This document shows, piece by piece, positions 26,235 through 34,765 of a stretch of 64,000 nt of DNA. How positions within the stretch are numbered: the first letter of the stretch is position 1; every line of letters begins with the position of its first letter. The notes under the pieces are model-generated. The model did no database searches, was not told where the DNA came from, and saw nothing but the letters and a program-made list of their open reading frames with translations. The position numbers and the translations under genes are program-made. The stretch comes from CBDCWO01 sp965223405 (lineage in GTDB: Bacteria; Bacteroidota; Bacteroidia; Chitinophagales; Saprospiraceae): the NCBI GenBank assembly GCA_965223405.1, contig CBDCWO010000006.1:5952001-6016000 (forward strand), read 5' to 3'.

Positions 26235-27626
26235 ATGGATAAATTCCCATCAATTCACCGAGCTCTTTTTAGTTTATTATTGCTGATTGTTTTTTTGTCA
26301 TGTAATCCAAGTACGGATACGATAAGTCCGCCCAATGTGGTCATAATATTTTTGGACGATTCAGGTTATGGTGACTTTAAGCCGTTTGCCCAGGATGGTA
26401 TTGAGACACCTCACGTACAAAGTTTAGCTGAGGAAGGAGTGATGTACACTAATTTTCATGTACCACAGGCTATCTGTTCAGCATCAAGATCGGCATTGAT
26501 TTCAGGATGTTTTCCTGGTCGGACAAAGGTATTTGGAGCCCATGGGCCCTTTGGAAGAGGGCTGGAAACAACCTTTCCAACTATGGGTGAGATTTTTAAA
26601 TCAGCAGGATATAAAACAGCAGTTTTTGGGAAATGGCATTGTGGCGATCAACCCGAGACTCGACCCCACGTTCGAGGTTACGATGAGTCCTGTGGATTGA
26701 TGTATTCAAATGATATGTGGAAGCATCATCCTGGAAATCCTGAATATTGGGGTAAACACCCAATCAAGTTCTGGAAGAATGGTGAAGTAACAATTGAGGA
26801 TGTAGACTTTGAACACCAGGAACAACTCACAAAATGGTACACGGAGCATGCGGTAGATTTCATTGATAGACATAAAGATAAGCCCTTCCTTTTATATGTT
26901 CCACATTCTATGCCCCATGTGCCGATATTTGCGAGTGAGGCATTCCAGGGTAAATCGGGCGTGGGATTGTATGATGATGTAATACTCGAATTGGATTGGT
27001 CAGTAGGTCAGATTAATAGTGCCCTGAAAAGAAATAATTTGGCTAAAAATACCATTGTGATTTTTACATCTGACAATGGACCCTGGATTGCTTATGGCGA
27101 CCATGCAGGAAAAACACCATTTAGAGAAGCAAAAGCAACTTCTTTTGAGGGAGGAAACAGATCTGCTTGCATTATTAAATATCCAAAAGGTTTAAATGCG
27201 AATACTTCCTCAGACAAGGCATTCTTTTCAATTGATTTATTACCTACTCTTTGCCACTTGGCAGACATCGATTTGGCAGAAAACATGGTGATGGACGGTA
27301 AAAATGTTTGGAATTTGATATCCGGTGAGGAAGATGCTACTAATCCTCACGAATATTACCCGTTGTCAACTGGTGAAAATTTTGAGGGTATCATGAGTGG
27401 TGATGGAAAATGGAAACTACATCTTCCCCATAAGTACCACACTATTGTAATTCCAGGCAAAGATGGAAAACCTGGCAAATCTGAAATTAGAGAAATAGGA
27501 CTATCTTTATTTGATATGGAGAATGATCCGTTGGAAAGTAAAAATGTGATCGATGACTATCCTGAGATTGCAACAAGGATGAAGCGGCTTGCTCAAGCTC
27601 ATCAGGAGATGTTTTACAAAAATTAG
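26235..27626 (+). CDS. S1-family sulfatase with CSASR active-site motif (lipoprotein)
   Basis: A 463-residue sulfatase, the only one on the plus strand. Lipobox FLSC (Cys23), metal block FLDDSGYGD, formylglycine motif CSASR from Cys81 followed by SALISGCFPG, GKWHCG, and second metal block FTSDNGPW. In the CSASR form the usual proline is alanine. This variant is accepted by maturation enzymes and is found in a recognised group of S1 sulfatases. The sequence MPHVPIF and the NPEYWG region are typical of that group. It is transcribed divergently from GH95 and convergently with GH31, whose stop codon is six bases away. Confidence 0.92.
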   Translation: MDKFPSIHRALFSLLLLIVFLSCNPSTDTISPPNVVIIFLDDSGYGDFKPFAQDGIETPHVQSLAEEGVMYTNFHVPQAICSASRSALISGCFPGRTKVFGAHGPFGRGLETTFPTMGEIFKSAGYKTAVFGKWHCGDQPETRPHVRGYDESCGLMYSNDMWKHHPGNPEYWGKHPIKFWKNGEVTIEDVDFEHQEQLTKWYTEHAVDFIDRHKDKPFLLYVPHSMPHVPIFASEAFQGKSGVGLYDDVILELDWSVGQINSALKRNNLAKNTIVIFTSDNGPWIAYGDHAGKTPFREAKATSFEGGNRSACIIKYPKGLNANTSSDKAFFSIDLLPTLCHLADIDLAENMVMDGKNVWNLISGEEDATNPHEYYPLSTGENFEGIMSGDGKWKLHLPHKYHTIVIPGKDGKPGKSEIREIGLSLFDMENDPLESKNVIDDYPEIATRMKRLAQAHQEMFYKN

Positions 27627-27632
27627 GAGTAA

Positions 27633-29855
27633 TTAGTCAATGCGGTAATCATGCCCCTCTAAAAAATCAAATTGAAATGCAAATTTTTTCATTTCGTAAG
27701 AAATTATACTCTTAGTTGTTAAATCGGTGATTTCCATTTCTTCCCAATTTGGATTTTCTATCGATATCACACTTTTTAATTGTTCACCTTTGCTGAAAAA
27801 AACAGTTTTTACCTCCCTGGCTACCGGGTATATCCGTCCTTTTAACTCACCTTCAATTTCTTCAATCACTATCCCTGTCCCTCCTACAAACAGCGGGATT
27901 TTCTCAACCGGAATCTCAAAATCACGAAGTAGTAGTGGCCCCAAAAATTCCTCTCCAGTATCATAATCAATCCATTTACCATCCCGCAGATATACATTTC
28001 TAGATTCAGCCGTTTCATAGTCTTCTCCATATAGGTGATATGCAAGTAGTGCATCTCCAATCATCCATTGAAACCTCCTTTCTTTGCTATTTTCTCTTTT
28101 ATGTACGTCTATATCATTTGGATATGCAATCGGAAGTGGAGTCATTGTATGAGGATAACCATCATAGTAAAACTTTAATGCATTGCTATAGATATAAGGA
28201 TGTAATCGAGCGTGTAATTGAGCAGATTCCAATAGTATTTCAGATACTTTAGGATCCCCATAATTCCAGGGACCTTTACCCATTGACATTGCAGGATGCA
28301 AGGAGGCAATCCGGGCATTACGCATCAGATACGTCTTAATGCGGTTGGATACCTCACGGTCAAAATTTCGTCCGCCGAACATTCCACCTACAATATCCAT
28401 ATAGGCCATTGGAAACCCGCTGTAAGCAAGTGTTAATGAATTCACAGGCCCTCTATCCTGATTCATATCAAAATTAAAATCTTCAATGCGGTGTACTTCC
28501 CCGGGTGAAGTTAGATATGAATTCCGAATCATTACCTGATAGCCTTTTTCCTTCAATGCAACATTAACTGCATCTATCTTATCATCTGGGAGTAAATACT
28601 TTCCATAGCCATAAAGATCTTCTTTAAACCCATCTACCTGCCATTTGTCACATAGATTTACATACCATTCTACCGCCGCTTCATTATGGGAATCAAGTAG
28701 ATAGACTGTGTCTTTCGGAAATCCAATTTTATATTTTTTAGCTTTACCATTCTCCTCAATAAAATAAGTTTTCTCCAGACCTTCTCCTGTAAACGGGCCA
28801 TTATGAATAAACGCTATTCTTAAGCCAATATAAAATTTAAGTCCTTTATCTCTAAAATATTGTTTGAAGCTTTCCGGAGTGGGATATTTTTCTTGATCCC
28901 ACATACCAAAGCTGGTGGTGGACTTGAACTTTTTATCACTTTGAGGCCAAAACCCAGAACCAATTACCATCCATTTTAATGGATAACCCAACTCCAAATA
29001 CCGATTGATATTGTCAGTAACTGTTTCTTGTGAAGTATTCCAAGCCAATGCTCCCCAGGCCTCCCAGCCCACACCATAAAACTCGTATGCCGGTTTCATA
29101 ACCTGAAATCCATGCCGATTTCGTGCTTTTAAGAAATTGGAATAAATATCCCTGGGATTTCCAAAAAAGTAATAAAATGCCGAAATCTTATGGGTTTGAC
29201 GACTTCCCTGAATAATCTCGTCCTTCGTGCTGACAACAATTTTTGTTCCTGGATCAATATTGATCAATCCAAATTGGCTGAGTGGATAGATGGCAAAATT
29301 ACTTACCAAACGTGAGGCATAACCACTTGATGAATTAAAATTGTAATTAACAAATCCGGTGATTTCCGTATCAAATCTGCCTTGATTTTCAGGAAGTCGT
29401 TGCCTATTTATTAACACATCGCCTAATCCATATCCGGGATTAACTCCGGCAGTTCGCAGTGCCAAGACGATGGATTTATGTTCCGGGTTCTCGAGTTGAA
29501 AAAGAGCGGTTTCCCCATCCAATTTTAGATAAACGAGTATCCTTTTCTCATTTTCCATTGTTACTTCAAATAAGTGTTTACTATTGGTTTCACCAAGATA
29601 TCTTGTGTTCTGGGCCTTATCAAGATTCTCCGGAGATCCGGCTAATAGACCAGAAGCCGGATGTGCGGGAACCAGGATTGTCCCATCTGATTTTTGAAAA
29701 CTATAGCGAAAACCATCTTTGATTAGGACAAACTCTATCCCCTTCCCTTTGCCAATGATTATTTGATACTCATCTTCAGACACATATTTTCCTTCAGGAA
29801 TGCATTGTAACCATATTATAAACGAGCCAATAAGGAAGGCATATAAGAATCTCAT
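27633..29855 (-). CDS. GH31 family alpha-glycosidase, lipoprotein
   Basis: A 740-residue protein with lipobox WLQC (Cys18). After an N-terminal beta-sandwich (about residues 30-230), the barrel shows WMVIGSGFWPQ, then VDGFKEDLYGYG with the probable nucleophile Asp413, then AYSGFPMAYMDIVGG. C-terminal beta domains include the GH31 type LLRDFEIPVEKIPLFVGGTGIV. Members of this subgroup act on terminal alpha-galactose, alpha-glucose or related sugars. The start codon lies directly against the first unit of the repeat array, with no conventional upstream spacer. The unit itself supplies CAGGGAA before the ATG. It is therefore likely to be read from a promoter in or beyond the array. Confidence 0.9.
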   Translation of the reverse strand: MRFLYAFLIGSFIIWLQCIPEGKYVSEDEYQIIIGKGKGIEFVLIKDGFRYSFQKSDGTILVPAHPASGLLAGSPENLDKAQNTRYLGETNSKHLFEVTMENEKRILVYLKLDGETALFQLENPEHKSIVLALRTAGVNPGYGLGDVLINRQRLPENQGRFDTEITGFVNYNFNSSSGYASRLVSNFAIYPLSQFGLINIDPGTKIVVSTKDEIIQGSRQTHKISAFYYFFGNPRDIYSNFLKARNRHGFQVMKPAYEFYGVGWEAWGALAWNTSQETVTDNINRYLELGYPLKWMVIGSGFWPQSDKKFKSTTSFGMWDQEKYPTPESFKQYFRDKGLKFYIGLRIAFIHNGPFTGEGLEKTYFIEENGKAKKYKIGFPKDTVYLLDSHNEAAVEWYVNLCDKWQVDGFKEDLYGYGKYLLPDDKIDAVNVALKEKGYQVMIRNSYLTSPGEVHRIEDFNFDMNQDRGPVNSLTLAYSGFPMAYMDIVGGMFGGRNFDREVSNRIKTYLMRNARIASLHPAMSMGKGPWNYGDPKVSEILLESAQLHARLHPYIYSNALKFYYDGYPHTMTPLPIAYPNDIDVHKRENSKERRFQWMIGDALLAYHLYGEDYETAESRNVYLRDGKWIDYDTGEEFLGPLLLRDFEIPVEKIPLFVGGTGIVIEEIEGELKGRIYPVAREVKTVFFSKGEQLKSVISIENPNWEEMEITDLTTKSIISYEMKKFAFQFDFLEGHDYRID

Positions 29856-31378
29856 TTCCCTGCAATTTGTAATTTGTAATTGGTAAATGGTAAAGTGTTA
29901 AATCACTATTTTATGAAATTTAATTTACCATTTAGAAATTACCGCTTACCAATTTCCTGCAATTTGTAATTGGTAATGGGTAAATGGTAAAGTGTAAAGT
30001 GTTAAATCACTATTTTATGAAACTTAATTTACCATTTAGATCACCACTTACCAATATCCTGCAATTTGTAATTTGTAATGGGTAAAGTGTAAAGTGTTAA
30101 ATCACTATTTTATGAAATTTATCCTTCAATTTGTAATTTGCAATTGGTAAATGGTAAAGTGTAAAGTGTTAAATCACTATTTTATAATTTACCATTTAGA
30201 CCACCACTTACACATATCCTACAATTTGTAATTGGTAATTGGTAATTGGTAAATGGTAAAGTGTAAAGTGTTAAATCACTATTTTATGAAACTTAATTTA
30301 CCATTTAGACCACCACTTACCAATTTCCTGCAATTTGTAATTTGTAATTGGTAAAGTGTAAAGTGTTAAATCACTATTTTATGAAATTTAATTTACCATT
30401 TAGATCACCACTTACCAATATCCTGCAATTTGTAATTTGTAATGGGTAAAGTGTAAAGTGTTAAATCACTATTTTATGAAATTTAATTTACCATTTGCAA
30501 CCACTTACCAATATCCAATTTGTAATTTGTAATTGGTAAATGGTAAAGTGTTCATTTACCATTTAGATCACCATTTGTAATTTGCAATTGGTAAATGGTA
30601 AAGTGTAAAGTGTTAAATCACTATTTTATAATTTACCATTTAGATCACCACTTACCAATATCCTGCAATTTGTAATTTGTAATGGGTAAAGTGTAAAGTG
30701 TTAAATCACTATTTTATGAAATTTAATTTACCATTTAAAAATTAAATCCACTTACCATTTCCCTGCAATTTGTAATTTGTAATGGGTAAAGTGTAAAGTG
30801 TTAAATCACTATTTTATGAAATTTAATTTACCATTTAGAAATTACCACTTACCAATATCCTGCAATTTGTAATTGGTAATGGGTAAATGGTAAAGTGTAA
30901 AGTGTTAAATCACTATTTTATGAAACTTAATTTACCATTTAGACCACCACTTACCAATTTCCTACAATTTGTAATTTGTAATTGGTAAAGTGTTAAATCA
31001 CTATTTTATGAAATTTAATTTACCATTTGCAACCACTTACCAATATCCTTCAATTTGTAATTTGTAATGGGTAAATGGTAAAGTGTTAAATCACTATTTT
31101 ATGAAATTTAATTTACCATTTAGATCACCACTTACCAATATCCTACAATTTGTAATTTGTAATTGGTAAATGGTAAAGTGTAAAGTGTTAAATCACTATT
31201 TTATGAAATTTAATTTACCATTTAGAAATTACCACTTACCATTTCCCTGCAATTTGTAATTGGTAAATGGTAAAGTGTAAAGTGTTAAATCACTATTTTA
31301 TGAAATTTAATTTACCATTTAGACCACCACTTACCATTTCCCTGCAATTTGTAATGGGTAAAATATAATTTGTAAATT
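29856..31378. repeat. Tandem array of about 95-bp AT-rich units with internal inverted repeats
   Basis: About 1.5 kb made of one unit repeated. The core GTTAAATCACTATTTTA occurs 15 times, with start-to-start spacing mostly 88-104 bases. One further unit (about 30535-30570) lost its core, and one (near 30110) lost its right arm. Within a unit the sequence runs in seven-base words: ATTTGTA, ATTTGTA, ATTGGTA, AATGGTA, AAGTGTA, AAGTGTT, AAATCAC, TATTTTA, and so on. Each unit has an inverted repeat, for example TAAATGGTAAA at 29884-29894 and TTTACCATTTA at 29924-29934, able to form an 11-bp stem. Larger blocks are also duplicated (around 29960-30040 and 30860-30940), a sign of expansion by recombination. 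There are no unique spacers, so it is not CRISPR. Confidence 0.97.
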
Positions 31379-31397
31379 CTGATCAAAGAAAATAATT

Positions 31398-31769
31398 ATG
31401 AAATCAAAATCTACACCCAACGATTTGGAAGATCGACTTGTCGACTTCTCTTCAAGAGCTTTATCTCTTTCAGAAGAATTACCATCTACCTATGCAGCGC
31501 AGCACCTTGCCAAACAACTAATTCGATCTTCAACATCACCTGCTTTAAATTATGGTGAAGCTAGAGCCGCTGAATCTAGAAAGGATTTTGTTCATAAAAT
31601 GAGAATTTGTTTGAAAGAACTTAACGAGACAATCATCTGTTTAAAAATAATTGAAAGGAGAGGATGGTTTGAAAATTGTAGGCTAACTAAAATTAAACAA
31701 GAGAATAATGAACTTATCGCAATTTTTGTTGCAAGCTTAAATACCGCTAAAAACAGTAAAAAACCATGA
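31398..31769 (+). CDS. Four-helix-bundle protein (S23 / 23S rRNA intervening-sequence family)
   Basis: A 123-residue all-alpha, soluble protein. Features of the S23/IVP family (TIGR02436-like) are RLVDFSSRALSLSEELP, then LAKQLIRSSTSPALNYGEARAAES, then FVHKMRICLKELNETIICL. The second and third blocks are the most conserved in that family. The fold resembles the Avd accessory protein of diversity-generating retroelements, a pentameric nucleic-acid-binding bundle. No reverse transcriptase or variable repeat is present here, so an Avd role is not supported. The gene starts 19 bases after the repeat array. An inverted piece of the array unit lies about 70 bases after its stop, so gene and repeats look like one unit. 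Function of free-standing members is unknown. Confidence 0.88.
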   Translation: MKSKSTPNDLEDRLVDFSSRALSLSEELPSTYAAQHLAKQLIRSSTSPALNYGEARAAESRKDFVHKMRICLKELNETIICLKIIERRGWFENCRLTKIKQENNELIAIFVASLNTAKNSKKP

Positions 31770-31840
31770 ACTTATAAATGTCGGGAAACGTAAATAAATA
31801 GGTAAAACGTGATTCCACCCGGTGACAGAATAATTGAGAA

Positions 31841-31854
31841 ATTACCAATTACAA
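31841..31854 (-). repeat. Inverted 14-base piece of the array unit downstream of the four-helix-bundle gene
   Basis: ATTACCAATTACAA is the exact reverse complement of TTGTAATTGGTAAT, which occurs in the array (for example 29964-29977). It sits between the four-helix-bundle gene and the next sulfatase. The gene is thus flanked by array sequence in opposite orientations. It is short and AT-rich, so chance is not excluded. Confidence 0.5.
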
Positions 31855-31869
31855 CTAAATATAAATCTA

Positions 31870-33315
31870 TTATTCAATCAGCAACGCGGGAGTTTTTACT
31901 ACCAACGTCTTTCTGACTTCAGGGCCTTTAGTTGTGTATTCTCCAAGTGCGTTAACTTCCTTTTCTACCAACTCTTTCAACTTTGCCACTATATCAGATT
32001 GATCTGCTGATACATCCGTGGTTTCAGCGGGATCGATTCTTAAATTGTACAACTCAATCCGGTTAGAAAATTGGGTACTTTTATATGTACTCTGCAAAAT
32101 ATTCTTTTGTTCATCTTCGGAGAACTCGCCAAGTAAGTTAAGTTTCCAATCTCCATATCTTACAGCCTGGAGATAACCAACATGCCAATAGAAAAAAGGT
32201 CTGGGATCACGATCAACCTGAGGATTAAAGAAGTAGTCAGAAATATCTATTCCATCTCTTTTTTCACGTCGATCCAAAGAAAGACCGACTAGGGCCACAA
32301 AAGTAGGGTAAAAATCTAGGATTGATGCCGGAGCAGTACAAGTAGTACCCGCTTCAATATTTTCTGGCCACCAGGCTATACATGGCACCCTTACACCTCC
32401 TTCATGAATTTGACCTTTCCGGCCCTTTAATATGCCATTACTAGCACCCCAATGTGGAGCACCTCCGTTATCAGATGTGAAAATGACCAGCGTATTATCT
32501 GCAATCCCCTCCTTCTTGAGATAATTTAGGATTTTACCCGTCGACCAGCTGATTTCAGCTACACTTGCACCGAATCCAAGCTTTGGATTGTTTGTTCGCT
32601 GATGAAAAAGTTGACTTGCAGCCACAGGATTATGAGGCATAGTATGGGCCAGGTACAGAAAAAAAGGTTGCGCTTTGTTTTTCTCAATCCATTGAATGGC
32701 TTCCTCCGTGTAGCGTCTAGTCAGAGATGCTTGATCTGATTCCTTTTGTTGTTCGAGTTGAGCAATTACCGTTTCGTTTTGCATGACTGGCAATAGCCTG
32801 TTTTCTTGTATCCGAATTCCCATATCATTGGAATAAGGGAGGCCAAACCAATAATCAAATCCATGCCTTACCGGTAAGAATTCCGGTTGATCGCCTAAAT
32901 GCCATTTGCCAATAATTGCTGTCGCATACCCTGCTTTCTTTAAAGCCTCCGGCATAATCGTTTCTTGTGGATTAATGCCCTTTCTGGCCTTAGGGAAAAG
33001 CACCCATTTATTCTTTGCATCCAGATCCAGATCTACACGTCTGGCATAACACCCGGTCATTAATCCTGCTCTGGATGGAGTACATACCGGGGCTCCCGCA
33101 TAAAAATCAGTAAATCGTAATCCTTCCACCGCCATTCTGTCCAATTCAGGGGTCTGATTCCAGATTGAACCATAACATGATAAATCAGCATACCCCAGAT
33201 CATCGCAAAATATCAAGATAATGTTTGGAGGGGTTGAGTTATTCCCGGTGAGGTAACCGGATGAGATGCTTGAAATAATTAATATTAGTAGTAAACAATT
33301 TCTCATATCTATCAC
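31870..33315 (-). CDS. S1-family sulfatase
   Basis: A 481-residue exported sulfatase; Met4 is an alternative start giving a tighter signal peptide (MRNCLLLILIISS). First metal block IFCDDLGYADL, formylglycine motif CTPSR from Cys78 followed by AGLMTGCYARR, GKWHLGDQ, and second metal block FTSDNGGAPHWG. This is the arylsulfatase-A-like side of the family (GCYARRVDL). The C-terminus has NRIELYNLRIDPAETTDVS. It is the last gene of a minus-strand run that starts with the LamG protein. It is separated from the upstream serine hydrolase by 114 bases. Confidence 0.93.
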   Translation of the reverse strand: MIDMRNCLLLILIISSISSGYLTGNNSTPPNIILIFCDDLGYADLSCYGSIWNQTPELDRMAVEGLRFTDFYAGAPVCTPSRAGLMTGCYARRVDLDLDAKNKWVLFPKARKGINPQETIMPEALKKAGYATAIIGKWHLGDQPEFLPVRHGFDYWFGLPYSNDMGIRIQENRLLPVMQNETVIAQLEQQKESDQASLTRRYTEEAIQWIEKNKAQPFFLYLAHTMPHNPVAASQLFHQRTNNPKLGFGASVAEISWSTGKILNYLKKEGIADNTLVIFTSDNGGAPHWGASNGILKGRKGQIHEGGVRVPCIAWWPENIEAGTTCTAPASILDFYPTFVALVGLSLDRREKRDGIDISDYFFNPQVDRDPRPFFYWHVGYLQAVRYGDWKLNLLGEFSEDEQKNILQSTYKSTQFSNRIELYNLRIDPAETTDVSADQSDIVAKLKELVEKEVNALGEYTTKGPEVRKTLVVKTPALLIE

Positions 33316-33429
33316 TTTGAATATTTGGCCAAAACTCGATGACTATGATTATCTGGAGTACTATTTGAATCCCTCTCAATTACCGTTGGTCCGTGGTTGC
33401 GGCATTTAGAAAATGCGTTGACCTGGGGA

Positions 33430-34728
33430 TTAATCGTCAATAGTTTGGAAAACCAATTGTCTGAATTTCCAGCCGGTAATATCATTAACACGACCCTGAG
33501 TCTGCTTCATTAAAACTCCAATCACTTGCTCTTGTGGATCGGCGAAATATTGCGTGTTGAAGTAACCTCCCCAGTCAAATGTTCCAACACTACCTTTTCC
33601 ACCTTTAATTTCTCCCGTTTCCGTTAAGATGCCAAATGCCAGACCATATTTTGTAGCTGATTCATCTCCCCAGATGTTGCCAATTTGATTACTTAAAATA
33701 ATATCAACTGTGGTTCGACTCAACAACCTTATACCGTTATATTCTCCACCATTTAAATACATTTGTAAAAAGGTAGCATAATCTTTAGCCGTACTACACA
33801 ATCCAGCTCCTCCGGAAAAAAATCTTTTGGCACCCTTTATGGGGTAATCCGTGTCATAAAATGTATTAGGATATTTTTTCCATATTCCATCTAATTTTTG
33901 TTGCACGGCTACCAGTCGACCGGCTTTCGAATCAGGTAAATAAAATCGGGTATCATTCATTCCCAGTGGAGTGAAAATCCGTGTTTCCAAAAATTTATCA
34001 AAGGTTACACCGGATACGACTTCAATAAAATATCCCAACACATCTAACCCCTCGCTGTAGGTAAACTTTTCACCCGGATTGTGGTGTAGCGGCAACTTTG
34101 CCAATTTTTTCACACTTTCGCCGATAGTTATATTATCAGTTGTAAATAAATCAACAATTCCGGCTTTCTGATAAATCATCTTAAATCGCTCATCACCATC
34201 TATTACACCATACCCTATTCCGGAAGTATGCGTTATTAGGTGTCTGATTGTAATTTCTGATTTCACCGGTTCTCCAACCCAGGACGTATCTCTGTATCGG
34301 AAAGTTTTTAGTACTTCCTGGTTCTTAAATTCAGGAATGTATTTAGAAATAGGATCGTCAAGCCTGAACTTACCTTCTTCCCAAAGCATCATCACTGCTG
34401 TAGCTGTGATAGCTTTAGACTGCGATGCAATGCGGAAAATATCATTGCGTTCCAATTTTCTGCCCATTTGGTTTTCTGCCATTCCATACGCCTTCCAATG
34501 TACAATCTTACCATTTCTGGCTACTAAAGACACGATCCCGGGTAAATTTCCTTTGGCCACTTCCTCCTTGCACATATTATCAATCCGTGCCAATCGTTCT
34601 GAAGAAATCCCAACAGTCTCCGGAGGTACCTCTGTTAAGACAGGCGACTTTTGAATTGATTTGGTTTGTGCAATTACACTAAAAGCCAGTACCAGGTATG
34701 CCAATGTAAGTAAATATCTTTTTTTCAT
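33430..34728 (-). CDS. Serine hydrolase of the beta-lactamase/class C esterase family
   Basis: A 432-residue secreted protein (signal peptide ending near VIAQ). It has the SxxK motif SQSK at Ser102-Lys105 and the tyrosine motif YSEGLD. GGYFNTQYFADP near the C-terminus is usual in this esterase-like group. The fold is shared by class C beta-lactamases, D-aminopeptidases and esterases. In sugar loci such enzymes are thought to be carbohydrate esterases, but resistance or peptidoglycan roles are not excluded by sequence alone. It lies 37 bases downstream of the GH110 gene in the same operon, which favours de-esterification of the glycan. Confidence 0.85.
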   Translation of the reverse strand: MKKRYLLTLAYLVLAFSVIAQTKSIQKSPVLTEVPPETVGISSERLARIDNMCKEEVAKGNLPGIVSLVARNGKIVHWKAYGMAENQMGRKLERNDIFRIASQSKAITATAVMMLWEEGKFRLDDPISKYIPEFKNQEVLKTFRYRDTSWVGEPVKSEITIRHLITHTSGIGYGVIDGDERFKMIYQKAGIVDLFTTDNITIGESVKKLAKLPLHHNPGEKFTYSEGLDVLGYFIEVVSGVTFDKFLETRIFTPLGMNDTRFYLPDSKAGRLVAVQQKLDGIWKKYPNTFYDTDYPIKGAKRFFSGGAGLCSTAKDYATFLQMYLNGGEYNGIRLLSRTTVDIILSNQIGNIWGDESATKYGLAFGILTETGEIKGGKGSVGTFDWGGYFNTQYFADPQEQVIGVLMKQTQGRVNDITGWKFRQLVFQTIDD

Positions 34729-34765
34729 TTTCCTAAGTTATCATATTTCAAATTAAAGTTATTTG

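Noticed and set aside
29856..31378. CRISPR array
   Set aside because: Units are about 95 bases, directly tandem, with no unique spacers and no cas genes nearby.
29856..31769. Diversity-generating retroelement based on the Avd-like four-helix-bundle protein
   Set aside because: No reverse transcriptase, template repeat or variable repeat is visible, and the repeats are not adenine-substituted copies of a coding end.
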